Shown here piece after piece: positions 10,118-18,345 of a stretch of 64,000 nt of DNA (position 1 is the stretch's first letter; each line of letters starts with the position of its first letter). The translations under genes were made by a program, and so were the position numbers. This DNA comes from JAAYXS01 sp964550375 (lineage in GTDB: Bacteria; Planctomycetota; Phycisphaerae; UBA1845; Fen-1342), in assembly GCA_964550375.1 (NCBI GenBank), contig CAZJYX010000009.1, positions 1 to 64,000 of the forward strand, in the 5' to 3' direction. Under the pieces are notes generated by a model that was not told the origin of the DNA, ran no database searches, and saw only the letters and a program-made list of their open reading frames with translations.

Positions 10118-12091
10118 CTACGCGCCGTTTGGTAAGGCTGCCTCGATTGCGCCGACCGCATCCTGCGAGATGAACCAATGATGCAGCAGGTGGATCTGCA
10201 GCAGGTGGTTCACGATGATGTCGCTGCGCTTGGCGGCCACGGCCTGGGGCGCTTCGTGGATTTCCTGGACGAACCGGCGCACGGCGGCCGGGTCAAACAG
10301 GCCGACCTCGCCGACGAGTTGCGGCGCAAGCCAGCGCGCGATGAGCGTCTTGATTGCCCGGCGTTTGGCCGCGTCGGTGTGGCCGGGTGGGGCCATGAAG
10401 GCAAACTTCTCCCTTTTGTAGAGCACTTCGGGCAACACGCCTTTCATCGCTTCGCGCAACACCCACTTCTCCACGCCGTTGCGGATGCGCAGCGTGGGCG
10501 GGATGCGTACGGCGAATTCAGCCAGATTGTGGTCCAGGAAAGCCGGCCGGGATTCCATCGAGTTGGCCATGTCCACACGATCGCCGCCCCAGGTGAGAAT
10601 CTGGCCCTCAAGCATGGTCTTGCTCCACGTGTATTGAGCGATGTCCAGCGGGTGCCGGCCGCGCACCATGGCGGGATCAATCTTGGCCGCGACGGCCGCC
10701 ACGGGGTCGTAGGTTTGGAGCATGTCGCGGATAGCCGGTGCGAAGAGCGGCCTGCAGGCCTCGAGCGTCAGGATCCACGGCTGAATCCAACTGGGAGTGA
10801 AGCCGCACAGGTCTTCCCAGGCCGGATGCGACTGCTGCGTCTCGGCCAGAATCGCGCCGCGAAAGACCGGGTTTCCCGGATCCATGCCGGGGGCGTGCGC
10901 GTCGCCGTCGCCGTGCAGCAACATATCGCGCTTGAAAAAGGGATAGCCGCCGAACAGTTCGTCGGCCCCCTCGCCGGTCACAACCACCTTGAATCCGCAC
11001 TCGCGGACCCGGCGGCTCATGTGCCACTTGGCCACGCTGAGCGTGTTATAGTAGGTGCGCTCCGCGTGCCAGGTGACCCTTGAGAAGAAGTCGCCATATA
11101 GATCGTCGGCCGTCACGCGCAGCAGTTCCTGGTCGGCGTGCGTGCTCGCAGCCATCTCCTTGGCGATCGCCGCCTCGTCGTAGTCGTCATGGTCGAAGCT
11201 GATGGTGAACGCTTTGACCGGCGACTGCTGCAGCGGCGTTGCCAGTCCCAGAATGGAGCAACTGTCAATGCCGCCGGAGAGATAGCAGCCCACGGGAACA
11301 TCCGCCTCCAGCCGCGTGCCGACCGCGTCGATCAGCAGGTCGCGCACGCCACTGACGTAGTAGTCGGCATCCGGAGCGCTGTCGTGCTCGGCACGCAGCG
11401 GATACTCGAGGTCCCAGTACCGCAGATGCCTGGCCGAAAGGCGCTCGCCCTGCTTCTCGACCACGAGCATGTGCCCGGGCTGCACGGCGCTGATGCCGGC
11501 GAATGCGGTCGAACCGGGCACCATCACCTGCATCATCTGGTGGACGGCGGCCCTGGGGCACAGTGCGCGCGGAACACGCGGATGGGCGAGCACCGCCTTG
11601 ACCTCCGACCCGTAGTAGATGGCGTCGTCAGTAAGCCGATAGTACAGCGGCTTGATTCCGAACCGGTCGCGCACCAGCAGCAGCCGCTGCCGGCGCGCGT
11701 CAAACAGCGCGATGGCAAACTCGCCCCGCAGGCGGTGGACGAAGTCGAGTTCGTGCTTCCGGTAGAACGGGATTGCGATCTCCGTATCCGTCCTGGTCTC
11801 GAAGCGCAGGCCCTCACATGCCAGCTCGGCTCGCCGCCGCTTGTAGTCGTAGAACTCGCCGTTCACGGTAAGGACGATGTCCCGCGCGCTGCTGTACAGC
11901 GGTTGGGCACCGGTGGCCAGGTCGATGATGGACAGGCGCGTGTGTCCCATGGCCAGGCCCACCTGTTGGTCAAGGTGCGCGCCGCGACCGTCCGGGCCGC
12001 GGTGCTGCACGGTATCCATCATCTTCGTGAGGATGGCACCCATGCCGTCCCGGCCGGTGTTCGGTTCCCAGAATCCGACAATGCCACACAT
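10118..12091 (-). CDS. asnB: Asparagine synthase (glutamine-hydrolysing) or related amidotransferase
   Basis: A 657-residue enzyme with a class II glutamine amidotransferase domain beginning MCGIVGFW, where Cys2 is the nucleophile, and with RHGPDG-like and NGEFYD motifs. The C-terminal synthetase domain has the pyrophosphate loop SGGIDS and the GEGADELFGGYP motif. The canonical reaction activates aspartate with ATP and adds ammonia from glutamine. Relatives in biosynthetic clusters amidate other carboxylates. Here it sits 29 bases after a carbamoyltransferase that lacks the standard aspartate-binding motif, and behind a symporter, so a non-standard substrate is possible. At about 650 residues it is longer than E. 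coli AsnB (554), as in the amidotransferase-type group. Start chosen at the invariant MCG. Confidence 0.88.
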   Translation of the reverse strand: MCGIVGFWEPNTGRDGMGAILTKMMDTVQHRGPDGRGAHLDQQVGLAMGHTRLSIIDLATGAQPLYSSARDIVLTVNGEFYDYKRRRAELACEGLRFETRTDTEIAIPFYRKHELDFVHRLRGEFAIALFDARRQRLLLVRDRFGIKPLYYRLTDDAIYYGSEVKAVLAHPRVPRALCPRAAVHQMMQVMVPGSTAFAGISAVQPGHMLVVEKQGERLSARHLRYWDLEYPLRAEHDSAPDADYYVSGVRDLLIDAVGTRLEADVPVGCYLSGGIDSCSILGLATPLQQSPVKAFTISFDHDDYDEAAIAKEMAASTHADQELLRVTADDLYGDFFSRVTWHAERTYYNTLSVAKWHMSRRVRECGFKVVVTGEGADELFGGYPFFKRDMLLHGDGDAHAPGMDPGNPVFRGAILAETQQSHPAWEDLCGFTPSWIQPWILTLEACRPLFAPAIRDMLQTYDPVAAVAAKIDPAMVRGRHPLDIAQYTWSKTMLEGQILTWGGDRVDMANSMESRPAFLDHNLAEFAVRIPPTLRIRNGVEKWVLREAMKGVLPEVLYKREKFAFMAPPGHTDAAKRRAIKTLIARWLAPQLVGEVGLFDPAAVRRFVQEIHEAPQAVAAKRSDIIVNHLLQIHLLHHWFISQDAVGAIEAALPNGA

Positions 12092-12120
12092 ATTCCTGTC
12101 CCTGGTTACGGGTGTTGCGG

Positions 12121-13248
12121 TCAGGTTCGAGGTGCCGGCCCGGCCCCGCCCGGCCCGGCGAAGCGCGCCAGCTTGTCCAGGCGGTGCAGGACGGCGATCA
12201 GCAGCGCCTGACGAACGAAGACCGCGCCCGCGGCCTGCGCGAAGTACATGTTGTGTGCCGTGGCGTCCAGGCTCGTGTCCAACTCGCCGCGCCGCGCGAG
12301 CGGGTGCATGATCACCGCGGCGCGTTTCAGGTCGCTATCAGCATTGAGCCGGAAACGGCTGTCCAGTTGGCGGTAGCTGTCGCCCAGAAAGACGATCGAG
12401 TTGATGTAGATGACATCCAGGTCGCTCAGCACCTCCTGGACGTCGTTGGTCATCTCCACCGGAATGGTGCACTCGTCGATGGCGGTCTCCAGGTCGATCC
12501 CCACCGGATCTGCCAACTCCGAGACGATCGTGATCCTGCGAATCGCATTCCCGAAGAGCAGCGCGGTGGCCAGGAAGCTCTTCACCGCCCGCATACTTCC
12601 CGGCGTGCCCACGATGCCCAGATGAATCCGCTCGTTTGCCGGGCAGTCTGCCGCCGCCAGCGCTGGGCGCCACTTCAGGAGTGCATACCAGTCAAGCAGG
12701 GCCTGAGTCGGATGCTGTCCGGACCCGTTACCCGCATTGATCAGCGGCAGCGCGAGGTTCCGGCGAATTTCCTCGACGCTGCTCGTCTCCGGATGTCGCA
12801 TGATGACCACGTCGCCGTAGGTGTTGAACATCTCACCAATGTCCGCCAGCGACTCGCCCTTGGCTATGCCCGTCACCCGGCCGTCGGGCACGCTGAGTAC
12901 CTTGCCGTCCAGCCGCAGCATGGCGCTCTCGAAGGACAGGCGCGTGCGTGTGCTGGCCTCGAAGAAGGCCGTAATCGCGATCTTGCCGTCGAGCGGCTTG
13001 ATCGGCTCCACATTGGTGGCTTCCAGCAGCGCGGCCGTGCGGCACAGGTCGATCACCGTTTGGCGATCGAACTGGTTCGCGTGCAGGATGGATCGCCCGC
13101 CCAGCGCGTCCAGCCGCTCGAGGTGCACGCGGCCGCCGGCCGCATCCAGCAGGGGACGTGGGTCGAGTGCGAGCCCCTTCGAGTTTCCGTTGCTTCTGGC
13201 GGGCGCAGCGTCGAGCGCATCAACCGCGATGATCTTCTGGTCTACCAT
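12121..13248 (-). CDS. Aspartate-carbamoyltransferase-like enzyme with altered acceptor site
   Basis: A 375-residue member of the aspartate/ornithine carbamoyltransferase family. The start at 13248 is set by GGAGGC upstream and overlaps the 41-aa gene by 7 bases. The carbamoyl-phosphate site is intact: STRTR, KGESLAD, MRHPE and QHPTQALLD. The acceptor side differs. Where E. coli PyrB has YMTRVQKER, with the Arg and Gln that hold aspartate, this protein has YINSIVFLG, and HPLPR is HPLARR. About 45 N-terminal residues precede the usual fold. The enzyme probably carbamoylates an amine other than aspartate. It lies between a symporter and an asparagine-synthase-type enzyme. No regulatory subunit gene is nearby. 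It could still be a divergent PyrB. Confidence 0.8.
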   Translation of the reverse strand: MVDQKIIAVDALDAAPARSNGNSKGLALDPRPLLDAAGGRVHLERLDALGGRSILHANQFDRQTVIDLCRTAALLEATNVEPIKPLDGKIAITAFFEASTRTRLSFESAMLRLDGKVLSVPDGRVTGIAKGESLADIGEMFNTYGDVVIMRHPETSSVEEIRRNLALPLINAGNGSGQHPTQALLDWYALLKWRPALAAADCPANERIHLGIVGTPGSMRAVKSFLATALLFGNAIRRITIVSELADPVGIDLETAIDECTIPVEMTNDVQEVLSDLDVIYINSIVFLGDSYRQLDSRFRLNADSDLKRAAVIMHPLARRGELDTSLDATAHNMYFAQAAGAVFVRQALLIAVLHRLDKLARFAGPGGAGPAPRT

Positions 13249-13367
13249 AATGACTTGCCTCCGACATCCCGGATCAGAAGTATTAGCAGGAGCGTGCCGC
13301 TGACGACAGCCAGGGCGATCCCGCCGTAAACCAAGGCCGCAAAGAACCAGGCGGGAAAGAGGATCAT
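13242..13367 (-). CDS. 41-residue single-TM accessory peptide of the symporter
   Basis: A 41-residue protein starting at 13367 after AGGAGGG. Its ATG overlaps the symporter stop (ATGA) and its stop overlaps the carbamoyltransferase start, so the three genes are translationally coupled. It has one hydrophobic helix (about residues 9-32, VYGGIALAVVSGTLLLILL) and a short polar tail RDVGGKSLW. Small single-helix partners are known for several SSS-family symporters. This one is probably such a subunit, but its exact family was not recognised. Confidence 0.75.
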   Translation of the reverse strand: MILFPAWFFAALVYGGIALAVVSGTLLLILLIRDVGGKSLW

Positions 13368-14803
13368 GTCCTGATCGCCCTCCTTTCGGCCGCGAGCCGG
13401 CCCCAGTCGAATGCACGCGGCCACGCCAGCGTCGTCACGACAACGGTTCCGAAGGAAACGGCCGTGCCGATGAGGGCGCCCGTGTACCATCCAATCTCGA
13501 CGTAAGCCAGTAGCCCGCTCGCGCTGCCGAGCACCATGGCCAGTACCGCGCCGGCCGGATTCGTTCGGCGCCAGAACAGTCCCGCGACGATTGGCCAGAT
13601 CGTGCTGCCCACCAGCGGTCCCGCGAAGAACAGGACCGTCGCCAGCGTGCCCACCTTCGGCAGGCATACCATCCAGGTAACCAGCGCCACGGCCACGATG
13701 ACCACACTTGCGACCTTCCGAAGCTGCGCGTTGCTCGCGGCGGGCATGAGCAGCGGCTGGATGACCTCCTTCGTAACGACGTCTGACGTGGCCGCGAGCA
13801 GGCTGTCGATGCTCGAAGCCAGTGAGCAGAACACGATGATGAAGACGAAGACGCTGCCGATATGGCCGAGGAGGTTGGCCGCCACCAGCGGGCCGACCGT
13901 GTCCGGACGCATGATGTTGATGCCCAGTGATGGTGCCGCCAGCCCCAGAAAGCCGGCGACAATGGGAATGGGCAACCAAATCACGCCGGCCAGCAGGTAA
14001 GCCTTCATGCCCACGCCTTCGCGCATTGCGAATGCCCGGCTCCACCAGACGTTGCTGTGAAAGATCTCGCCGATGCCGAACAGCAGATTGTTGAACACGG
14101 CGATGATGGCGGCCGGAAACAGGATATTGAGCAGCGCCGGCCGCTCGGTCTGCAGATCCGTGTAGATCTCACCTGGCGAAACCTGTGTCAGAATCGCAAT
14201 GGCCACGGCCACAATGCCGACCAGGATGATGACGCTCTGGACGAAATCCGTCCCGATGACAGCGTACAGCCCGCCGAAGAGCGTGTAGACCATGCAGACG
14301 AACAGAATGACCGTCATTCCGAACTGGTAGGGAATCCCCGCGAGCGCCTCGAGCAGAATCCCGCCCGCCATCCCCATGCTGACCATCCAGGTCAGTCCAT
14401 AGAAGAGCGAGATCAGCAGAAACACCGTGTAGGCCACGCGCCCGTAACGCAGGCGAATGAACTCGACGCTCGTGTAGCCGTGCGGCATCATTCGGCGAAT
14501 GCGCTTGGCCAGCGGCGCGAACAGAACCAAGCCCAAGGAGGCCGTGGAGTAGGCCAGCATGCCCCAAATGCCCAGCTGCAAAGCGAACTGCGGCGCCAGC
14601 ATCGTCGTGTTCGACGTGATCCAGGTGGCCACTGCCGTGGCCGTACCCAGCGCCAGGCCGACGTTCCGCCCGGCCACCATGAATCCATCAAGTGATCTTG
14701 CGCGGCGGCCCCAGTGGATCCCCAGCGCAATCCACATGACGCCGAACAGTCCGAGCAGGATCCATCCAGCCTTGGCCGACAGAACAGTGCTACCCTCAGC
14801 CAT
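13364..14803 (-). CDS. Sodium:solute symporter (SSS family)
   Basis: A 479-residue inner-membrane transporter with about 13 hydrophobic helices. Family features include SLDGFMVAGRNVG after the first helix, the WITSNTTM segment, and the GGLYAVIGTDFVQSVIILVG helix. SSS proteins import solutes such as sugars, amino acids, urea or organic acids with sodium. The sequence does not fix the substrate. Its start overlaps the end of an Fn3-like membrane protein by 8 bases and its stop overlaps the 41-aa gene by 4, so it is made together with both. Given the two downstream enzymes, import of the amine or carboxylate they modify is a reasonable inference. Confidence 0.88.
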   Translation of the reverse strand: MAEGSTVLSAKAGWILLGLFGVMWIALGIHWGRRARSLDGFMVAGRNVGLALGTATAVATWITSNTTMLAPQFALQLGIWGMLAYSTASLGLVLFAPLAKRIRRMMPHGYTSVEFIRLRYGRVAYTVFLLISLFYGLTWMVSMGMAGGILLEALAGIPYQFGMTVILFVCMVYTLFGGLYAVIGTDFVQSVIILVGIVAVAIAILTQVSPGEIYTDLQTERPALLNILFPAAIIAVFNNLLFGIGEIFHSNVWWSRAFAMREGVGMKAYLLAGVIWLPIPIVAGFLGLAAPSLGINIMRPDTVGPLVAANLLGHIGSVFVFIIVFCSLASSIDSLLAATSDVVTKEVIQPLLMPAASNAQLRKVASVVIVAVALVTWMVCLPKVGTLATVLFFAGPLVGSTIWPIVAGLFWRRTNPAGAVLAMVLGSASGLLAYVEIGWYTGALIGTAVSFGTVVVTTLAWPRAFDWGRLAAERRAIRT

Positions 14804-15290
14804 TGTTCCTCGCGAATCGGCCCACGGAGCGGGCGCCCGTGCCGACGGACAACACTATGAGCACAAACAGCGCGCCGCCGACGGCGAAGAACGCCCAGGC
14901 CGTCGTCAGCGCATGATGCTCGCAGACGACTTCAGCGGACGCTGACCAGGGGCCCCAAGTCTCGCTGTCCGGCTCGCGGGCGCGCACCCGAAAGAAATGC
15001 CTTCCGTCAACCAGCCCGGACAGGAACGACGCCTTGTCGCTGCCCTCATACAGCCGCGTCGGCGCCGTGAAATCCGCCGTCGCCGCCATCTGAAGCTGGT
15101 AGATGAGCAGTTCATCGTCGTGGCCCCACTGCAGCAGAACATGCCCTTCGTTGGTCGACAGCTCGGTCTCATGGCCGAACGCCGCCTGCGGCAGCTCCTG
15201 GGCCCTCAGCGGACCGACACACGTGAGGAGCGCTCCGACGCATGCGGGCACAACAAGGCTGTGACGAGCAGACCCGCCTGGCGCCATCAC
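14796..15290 (-). CDS. Exported Fn3-like protein with C-terminal membrane anchor
   Basis: A 164-residue protein with an N-terminal signal peptide (to about residue 32, PLRAQ), one fibronectin-III-like beta domain (about 35-125, with VLLQWGHDDE, LYEGSDKASFLSGLVDGRHFFRVRA and WGPWSASAEV), and one C-terminal transmembrane helix (about 130-152). The domain should face the periplasm. The gene overlaps the symporter start by 8 bases, which suggests a fixed partner of the transporter, perhaps for substrate capture or assembly. I do not know a described family with this layout. A G-rich site AGAGGGG precedes the start. Confidence 0.7.
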   Translation of the reverse strand: MMAPGGSARHSLVVPACVGALLTCVGPLRAQELPQAAFGHETELSTNEGHVLLQWGHDDELLIYQLQMAATADFTAPTRLYEGSDKASFLSGLVDGRHFFRVRAREPDSETWGPWSASAEVVCEHHALTTAWAFFAVGGALFVLIVLSVGTGARSVGRFARNNG

Positions 15291-15496
15291 CGCCGCCCCT
15301 CTTTACCACGATCTGGCGCCGACAGGTGCTCGTCCTGTCCGCGCTGAAACACCTGACATGCCAGGCTGCATGGGCACATTCCTCGCCAGCGAGATGCCGC
15401 CCGCGCGGCCCGACCTCCCCGAAACGGCCGCGGTGAGCCCTCCATCGTCAACAGCGCTCTCTGGCAGTGAGCTGCGAGCAAACTCAGTCTCATCGG

Positions 15497-16288
15497 TCAG
15501 GCGATATCACGTTGCTTCTGTCCAACCACGGCAACGTAGTACAGGGGCTCGCGGGCCGTCGAAAGGCGATGCTGATAGCGCTTCTGCTGCCGCAATACCA
15601 GCGTGCCGTCGTCCAGCATGGATCGGATAAGACTACCGAAACCGGACGGGTCCCCATTGCGCAGAAAACCCTCCTTGATATTGAAGGCGATCCATCCATC
15701 CCGGCAAATCAGGTTATAGGCCGCGATGAATGCCTGCGGCGGGATGTCCCCAAACCCGAGCGCGGCCACGCACGTCAGCGTGTTGAAGCGGTAGCTCGCC
15801 AACTCGCGGCGCTCCTCCGCGCTCAAGGCGATTATGTCGACCACGTGATACTCGGCGTACACGCCGGGCCGATCGCGCTCGGCCGCCTCAGCGGCCCCGC
15901 CAATAATGTCCACCCCTACCAGCATTCGGGCGCCCAGGTCCGCCAACTCCTCTCCGACCATGCCGTTGCCGGCCCCCAAGTCCAGGACGCGCAGGCTCGC
16001 CGTGTCTACGTTCGCCGCCGCCAACTCGGCTTGCAACAGGCTGCGCACCACTCGCGGCGAGTCGCAGCGCAGGATGTCGTAAATGACCTTCTCGTAGAGA
16101 CCCGGAACTGCGTAGAGCGAATCGTAGTCGTGGAAGCGAATCTGACGCCAGCCGTCCTCCAGACGGACAACGCACCACTCGGCGTCCTGCGACATGGACA
16201 GATTCGGCTCAGGTAGAGCTACAAGCGGCTCTCCGTTGGTACGTTCGCGATGCGACTTATCGGTTGTCCGGGATACGGTCGTTGTCAT
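15497..16288 (-). CDS. Class I SAM-dependent methyltransferase
   Basis: A 263-residue cytoplasmic enzyme. The SAM-binding motif I is VLDLGAGNGMVGEEL (about residue 108), followed by an acidic strand end LVGVDII. Later strands NTLTCVAALGFGDIP and GWIAFNIKEGFL fit the Rossmann methyltransferase core. The substrate is unknown. The ATG overlaps the stop of the MarR-type gene (ATGA), so the two form one transcript and the enzyme is probably under MarR control. A 206-base gap separates it from the Fn3/symporter group on the same strand. Confidence 0.8.
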   Translation of the reverse strand: MTTTVSRTTDKSHRERTNGEPLVALPEPNLSMSQDAEWCVVRLEDGWRQIRFHDYDSLYAVPGLYEKVIYDILRCDSPRVVRSLLQAELAAANVDTASLRVLDLGAGNGMVGEELADLGARMLVGVDIIGGAAEAAERDRPGVYAEYHVVDIIALSAEERRELASYRFNTLTCVAALGFGDIPPQAFIAAYNLICRDGWIAFNIKEGFLRNGDPSGFGSLIRSMLDDGTLVLRQQKRYQHRLSTAREPLYYVAVVGQKQRDIA

Positions 16289-16902
16289 CTGTTGGATGCT
16301 CCGTTCTCGCTTATGGCCTTCGCAGGTTCGGTTGTCTCTTTGGGCCCTCGCTCGGCAGATAGCGTCCGCGGTTCCGCCGGAATCTCCGTGGCAACGGCCG
16401 TCGGCCGCGTCTCGGCCGCATCAGAATCCACAGGACCCGTCACCAGGAACGGGGACGCGTCCAACGCCTCCACGTCCATCATCTCTGCAATCCGCTGAAG
16501 CGATGCCAGCAACTGAAAGCGCTCCCAGTCCTTCAGCTTCGCCAACTCCGCGTGAAACTGGTCCTGCAATAGCGACGGCGCACGGCCCAGTAGCTCCCGG
16601 CCGGCGGTCGTGACCGTTATCATCACACTCCGGCCGTCCCGCTCATGCCGTGAGCGCTTGATGTACCCGGCTCGCTCGAGCCGCTGCACGATGCCCGTGA
16701 GCGTGGGCTGCCCCAAATGGACAGCCTTGGCCAGGGCCCCAATGGAGCAAGCCGCCAGCCGTTCCGCTGTACGCAGCGTGGTCAGTTGTGGCCATGTCAA
16801 GCCAATCTCAAGCACCAGCCGGCGAGAGTGCAAATCGACTCCCCGAATGATCCGCCGCAACGCAGTTACAATCTCGTCTTCAGTTGTCAGCGAATGAGTC
16901 AT
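16285..16902 (-). CDS. MarR-family transcriptional regulator
   Basis: A 205-residue winged-helix regulator. The DNA-binding part (about 35-110) shows LTTLRTAERLAACSIGALAKAVHLGQPTLTGIVQRLERAGYIKRSRHERDGRSVMITVT, broken here only by description; the DGR wing motif is clear. MarR proteins are dimers that usually repress their own operon and release DNA on binding a small ligand. The protein has an extra C-terminal tail of about 50 residues rich in Pro, Thr and Glu. It heads the methyltransferase gene and possibly the whole cluster to 9086. Promoter and operator candidates lie just upstream. AGGGTG precedes the start. Confidence 0.85.
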   Translation of the reverse strand: MTHSLTTEDEIVTALRRIIRGVDLHSRRLVLEIGLTWPQLTTLRTAERLAACSIGALAKAVHLGQPTLTGIVQRLERAGYIKRSRHERDGRSVMITVTTAGRELLGRAPSLLQDQFHAELAKLKDWERFQLLASLQRIAEMMDVEALDASPFLVTGPVDSDAAETRPTAVATEIPAEPRTLSAERGPKETTEPAKAISENGASNR

Positions 16903-16938
16903 CGCACACCCTGTCCAGCGAATACAGATTGAACCCGA

Positions 16939-16967
16939 AGTATATGGCCAACCGGCAGATCACGCAA
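16939..16967 (-). promoter_or_regulatory. Sigma-70-like promoter of the marR-type operon
   Basis: On the minus strand TTGCGT and TATACT are separated by 17 bases. The -10 box ends 36 bases before the ATG of the MarR gene. Confidence 0.55.
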
Positions 16968-16980
16968 GCCCGCCCAGAGA

Positions 16981-16997
16981 TTGCCTGACTGATGCAA
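16981..16997. promoter_or_regulatory. Imperfect 17-bp inverted repeat, possible MarR operator
   Basis: TTGCCTGA-C-TGATGCAA is an inverted repeat with 6 of 8 matching positions per arm. It lies 14 bases upstream of the -35 box of the marR promoter. MarR proteins bind palindromes of about this size, usually over the promoter itself, so the role is tentative. Confidence 0.3.
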
Positions 16998-17004
16998 CTT
17001 CTTA

Positions 17005-17640
17005 TCATTCAGTGTCTTGCGTCTGAGACGGATCCTGTCCCACAAGAAGCCCCTCAGTAAATATGCTTTGTGGAGGAAGTAAATGTGTCAGCAGCGAGGC
17101 GAACGTCCGCCGCCGCTCGGGCCGCTGGAAGTAGCGCCGCAACGGGCATCGCTGGCGACCGGTCGGAGGTTTCGCGGTGCGGCGGCCGATTCCCGGCGGA
17201 ATCAGGGCGCGCACGTCGAGCTCGTCGCGGAGGAATTGATGCCCCCACTCGGCGTCGTACCCCGCGTCGGCCAGGAGCGTCTCGGGCACCCGTCGTTCGC
17301 GGGCTGCCAGCACGGCTTTGATCAGGTGCGCATGATCGGGACCCGGCCCGCGGCCCACTACGGCGGCCGGAATCAAATGGGCAGGGCAGGCGATCAGCAA
17401 TGCGACCTTCGGGAAGCGGCGATGGGTCACGGTTCGCGGGGTCCGGTCGCGGTCCCAGGTCCGGCGACGGACGAAGCGGTGGCCGACGTCATAGGCCTGG
17501 CAGCCGCTGCTGTCGATAGCGCTCCGGGTCGTGCGTTTCGGTAGCAGACGTCGTTTCTCGGCGTCCTGCATGGTTTGAGCCAGCAGGCGGTCGGCGGCTT
17601 CGCGCGGCGCGCGGCGCGGCCGGGGCAGGCCAGGCGTGGG
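17005..17640 (-). pseudogene. Remnant of an IS4/IS5-type DDE transposase
   Basis: The minus strand encodes typical transposase segments: AIDSSGCQAYDVGHRFVRRR with the first catalytic Asp, and LLADAGYDAEWGHQFLRDEL with the second, followed by ALIPPGIGRRTAKPPTGR. The part that should hold the catalytic Glu (WQVE.V type) is missing, because sequence after about 17120 no longer resembles the family. The N-terminal part before about 17640 is also absent. No intact ATG with a ribosome site is seen and no terminal inverted repeats were identified. It is therefore a dead fragment of an insertion sequence next to the zinc-ribbon/SPFH operon. Confidence 0.75.
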
Positions 17641-17850
17641 GCGGTCGCCGGGGCGGCCGGAATGACCGTCTCTTGGTGTATGTCGGGGGTCGGCCGGGGT
17701 GTGCTTACAAACAATGCGCGAGTCTATAGTATCCGTGCTGTCGATGCCATGTACACTGTAATTGTGCGCACACCGTGGTGCGCCCGCTCGACGCCACAGT
17801 TGGCGTCGGCGGCGTGCCGGGCGGCGCGTCCAGAGCCGGAGAAGTCGCCG

Positions 17851-18309
17851 ATGGAATACACCTGCCCCCGCTGCCAGAGTGACAACCCCAGCGCGGCCCG
17901 CTTCTGCCGCCTGTGTGGCCTGGCGCTGGTGCCGGGACCGGGCGGCTTGTTGGGCGCCGGGGCGGTGCCGCATCCGGAGCCGCTGGCGGCGCCGGCGGGC
18001 TATGAGCCGGTCGCGGGCGCGCCGGACCTGCATTTCCACTGGGAAGCCGCCTGGGGCGGCAAGGTCCTGCTGGGGACCGAAACGTTGGCCGTCGAGGTGT
18101 TCAACGGCGGCTACGATTTGCGCGACGTGGTGCTGACCGTGCGCGGCACCGACGACGAAGGGACCACGGTCTTCTCGATCAACCAGGACGTCGCCCGCTG
18201 GCCGCGGGGCGAGACGGTGGGGCTGGAAGTGCCCTCCTGGGAGCTTCCGGCGCCTGCTCGGCGCATTGTGGTGACCGTGGATGCCGCGCGGTTTGCCGGC
18301 CCGGCGTAG
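17851..18309 (+). CDS. Zinc-ribbon protein
   Basis: A 152-residue protein. The ATG at 17851 is chosen because the zinc ribbon (CPRCQSDNPSAARFCRLCG, two CxxC pairs) starts right after it and GGAGAAG lies upstream. A Gly/Pro/Ala-rich linker (about 28-55) leads to a beta-rich domain (about 60-150, HFHWEAAWGGKVLLGTETLAV and following) that looks like an Ig-type or Fn3-type fold. No signal peptide, so it is cytoplasmic. It is the first gene of a three-gene group with an SPFH protein (36 bases downstream) and a second zinc-ribbon protein, which suggests work on the same membrane scaffold. Confidence 0.7.
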   Translation: MEYTCPRCQSDNPSAARFCRLCGLALVPGPGGLLGAGAVPHPEPLAAPAGYEPVAGAPDLHFHWEAAWGGKVLLGTETLAVEVFNGGYDLRDVVLTVRGTDDEGTTVFSINQDVARWPRGETVGLEVPSWELPAPARRIVVTVDAARFAGPA

Positions 18310-18345
18310 TTCCCGGGTCAGCGGCAATGGAAGGAGGATGACAAA

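Noticed and set aside
15291..15496. Possible small gene between the methyltransferase and the Fn3-like gene
   Set aside because: The open frame there has an Arg/Gly-rich composition without motifs, and no spaced ribosome site and start were found.
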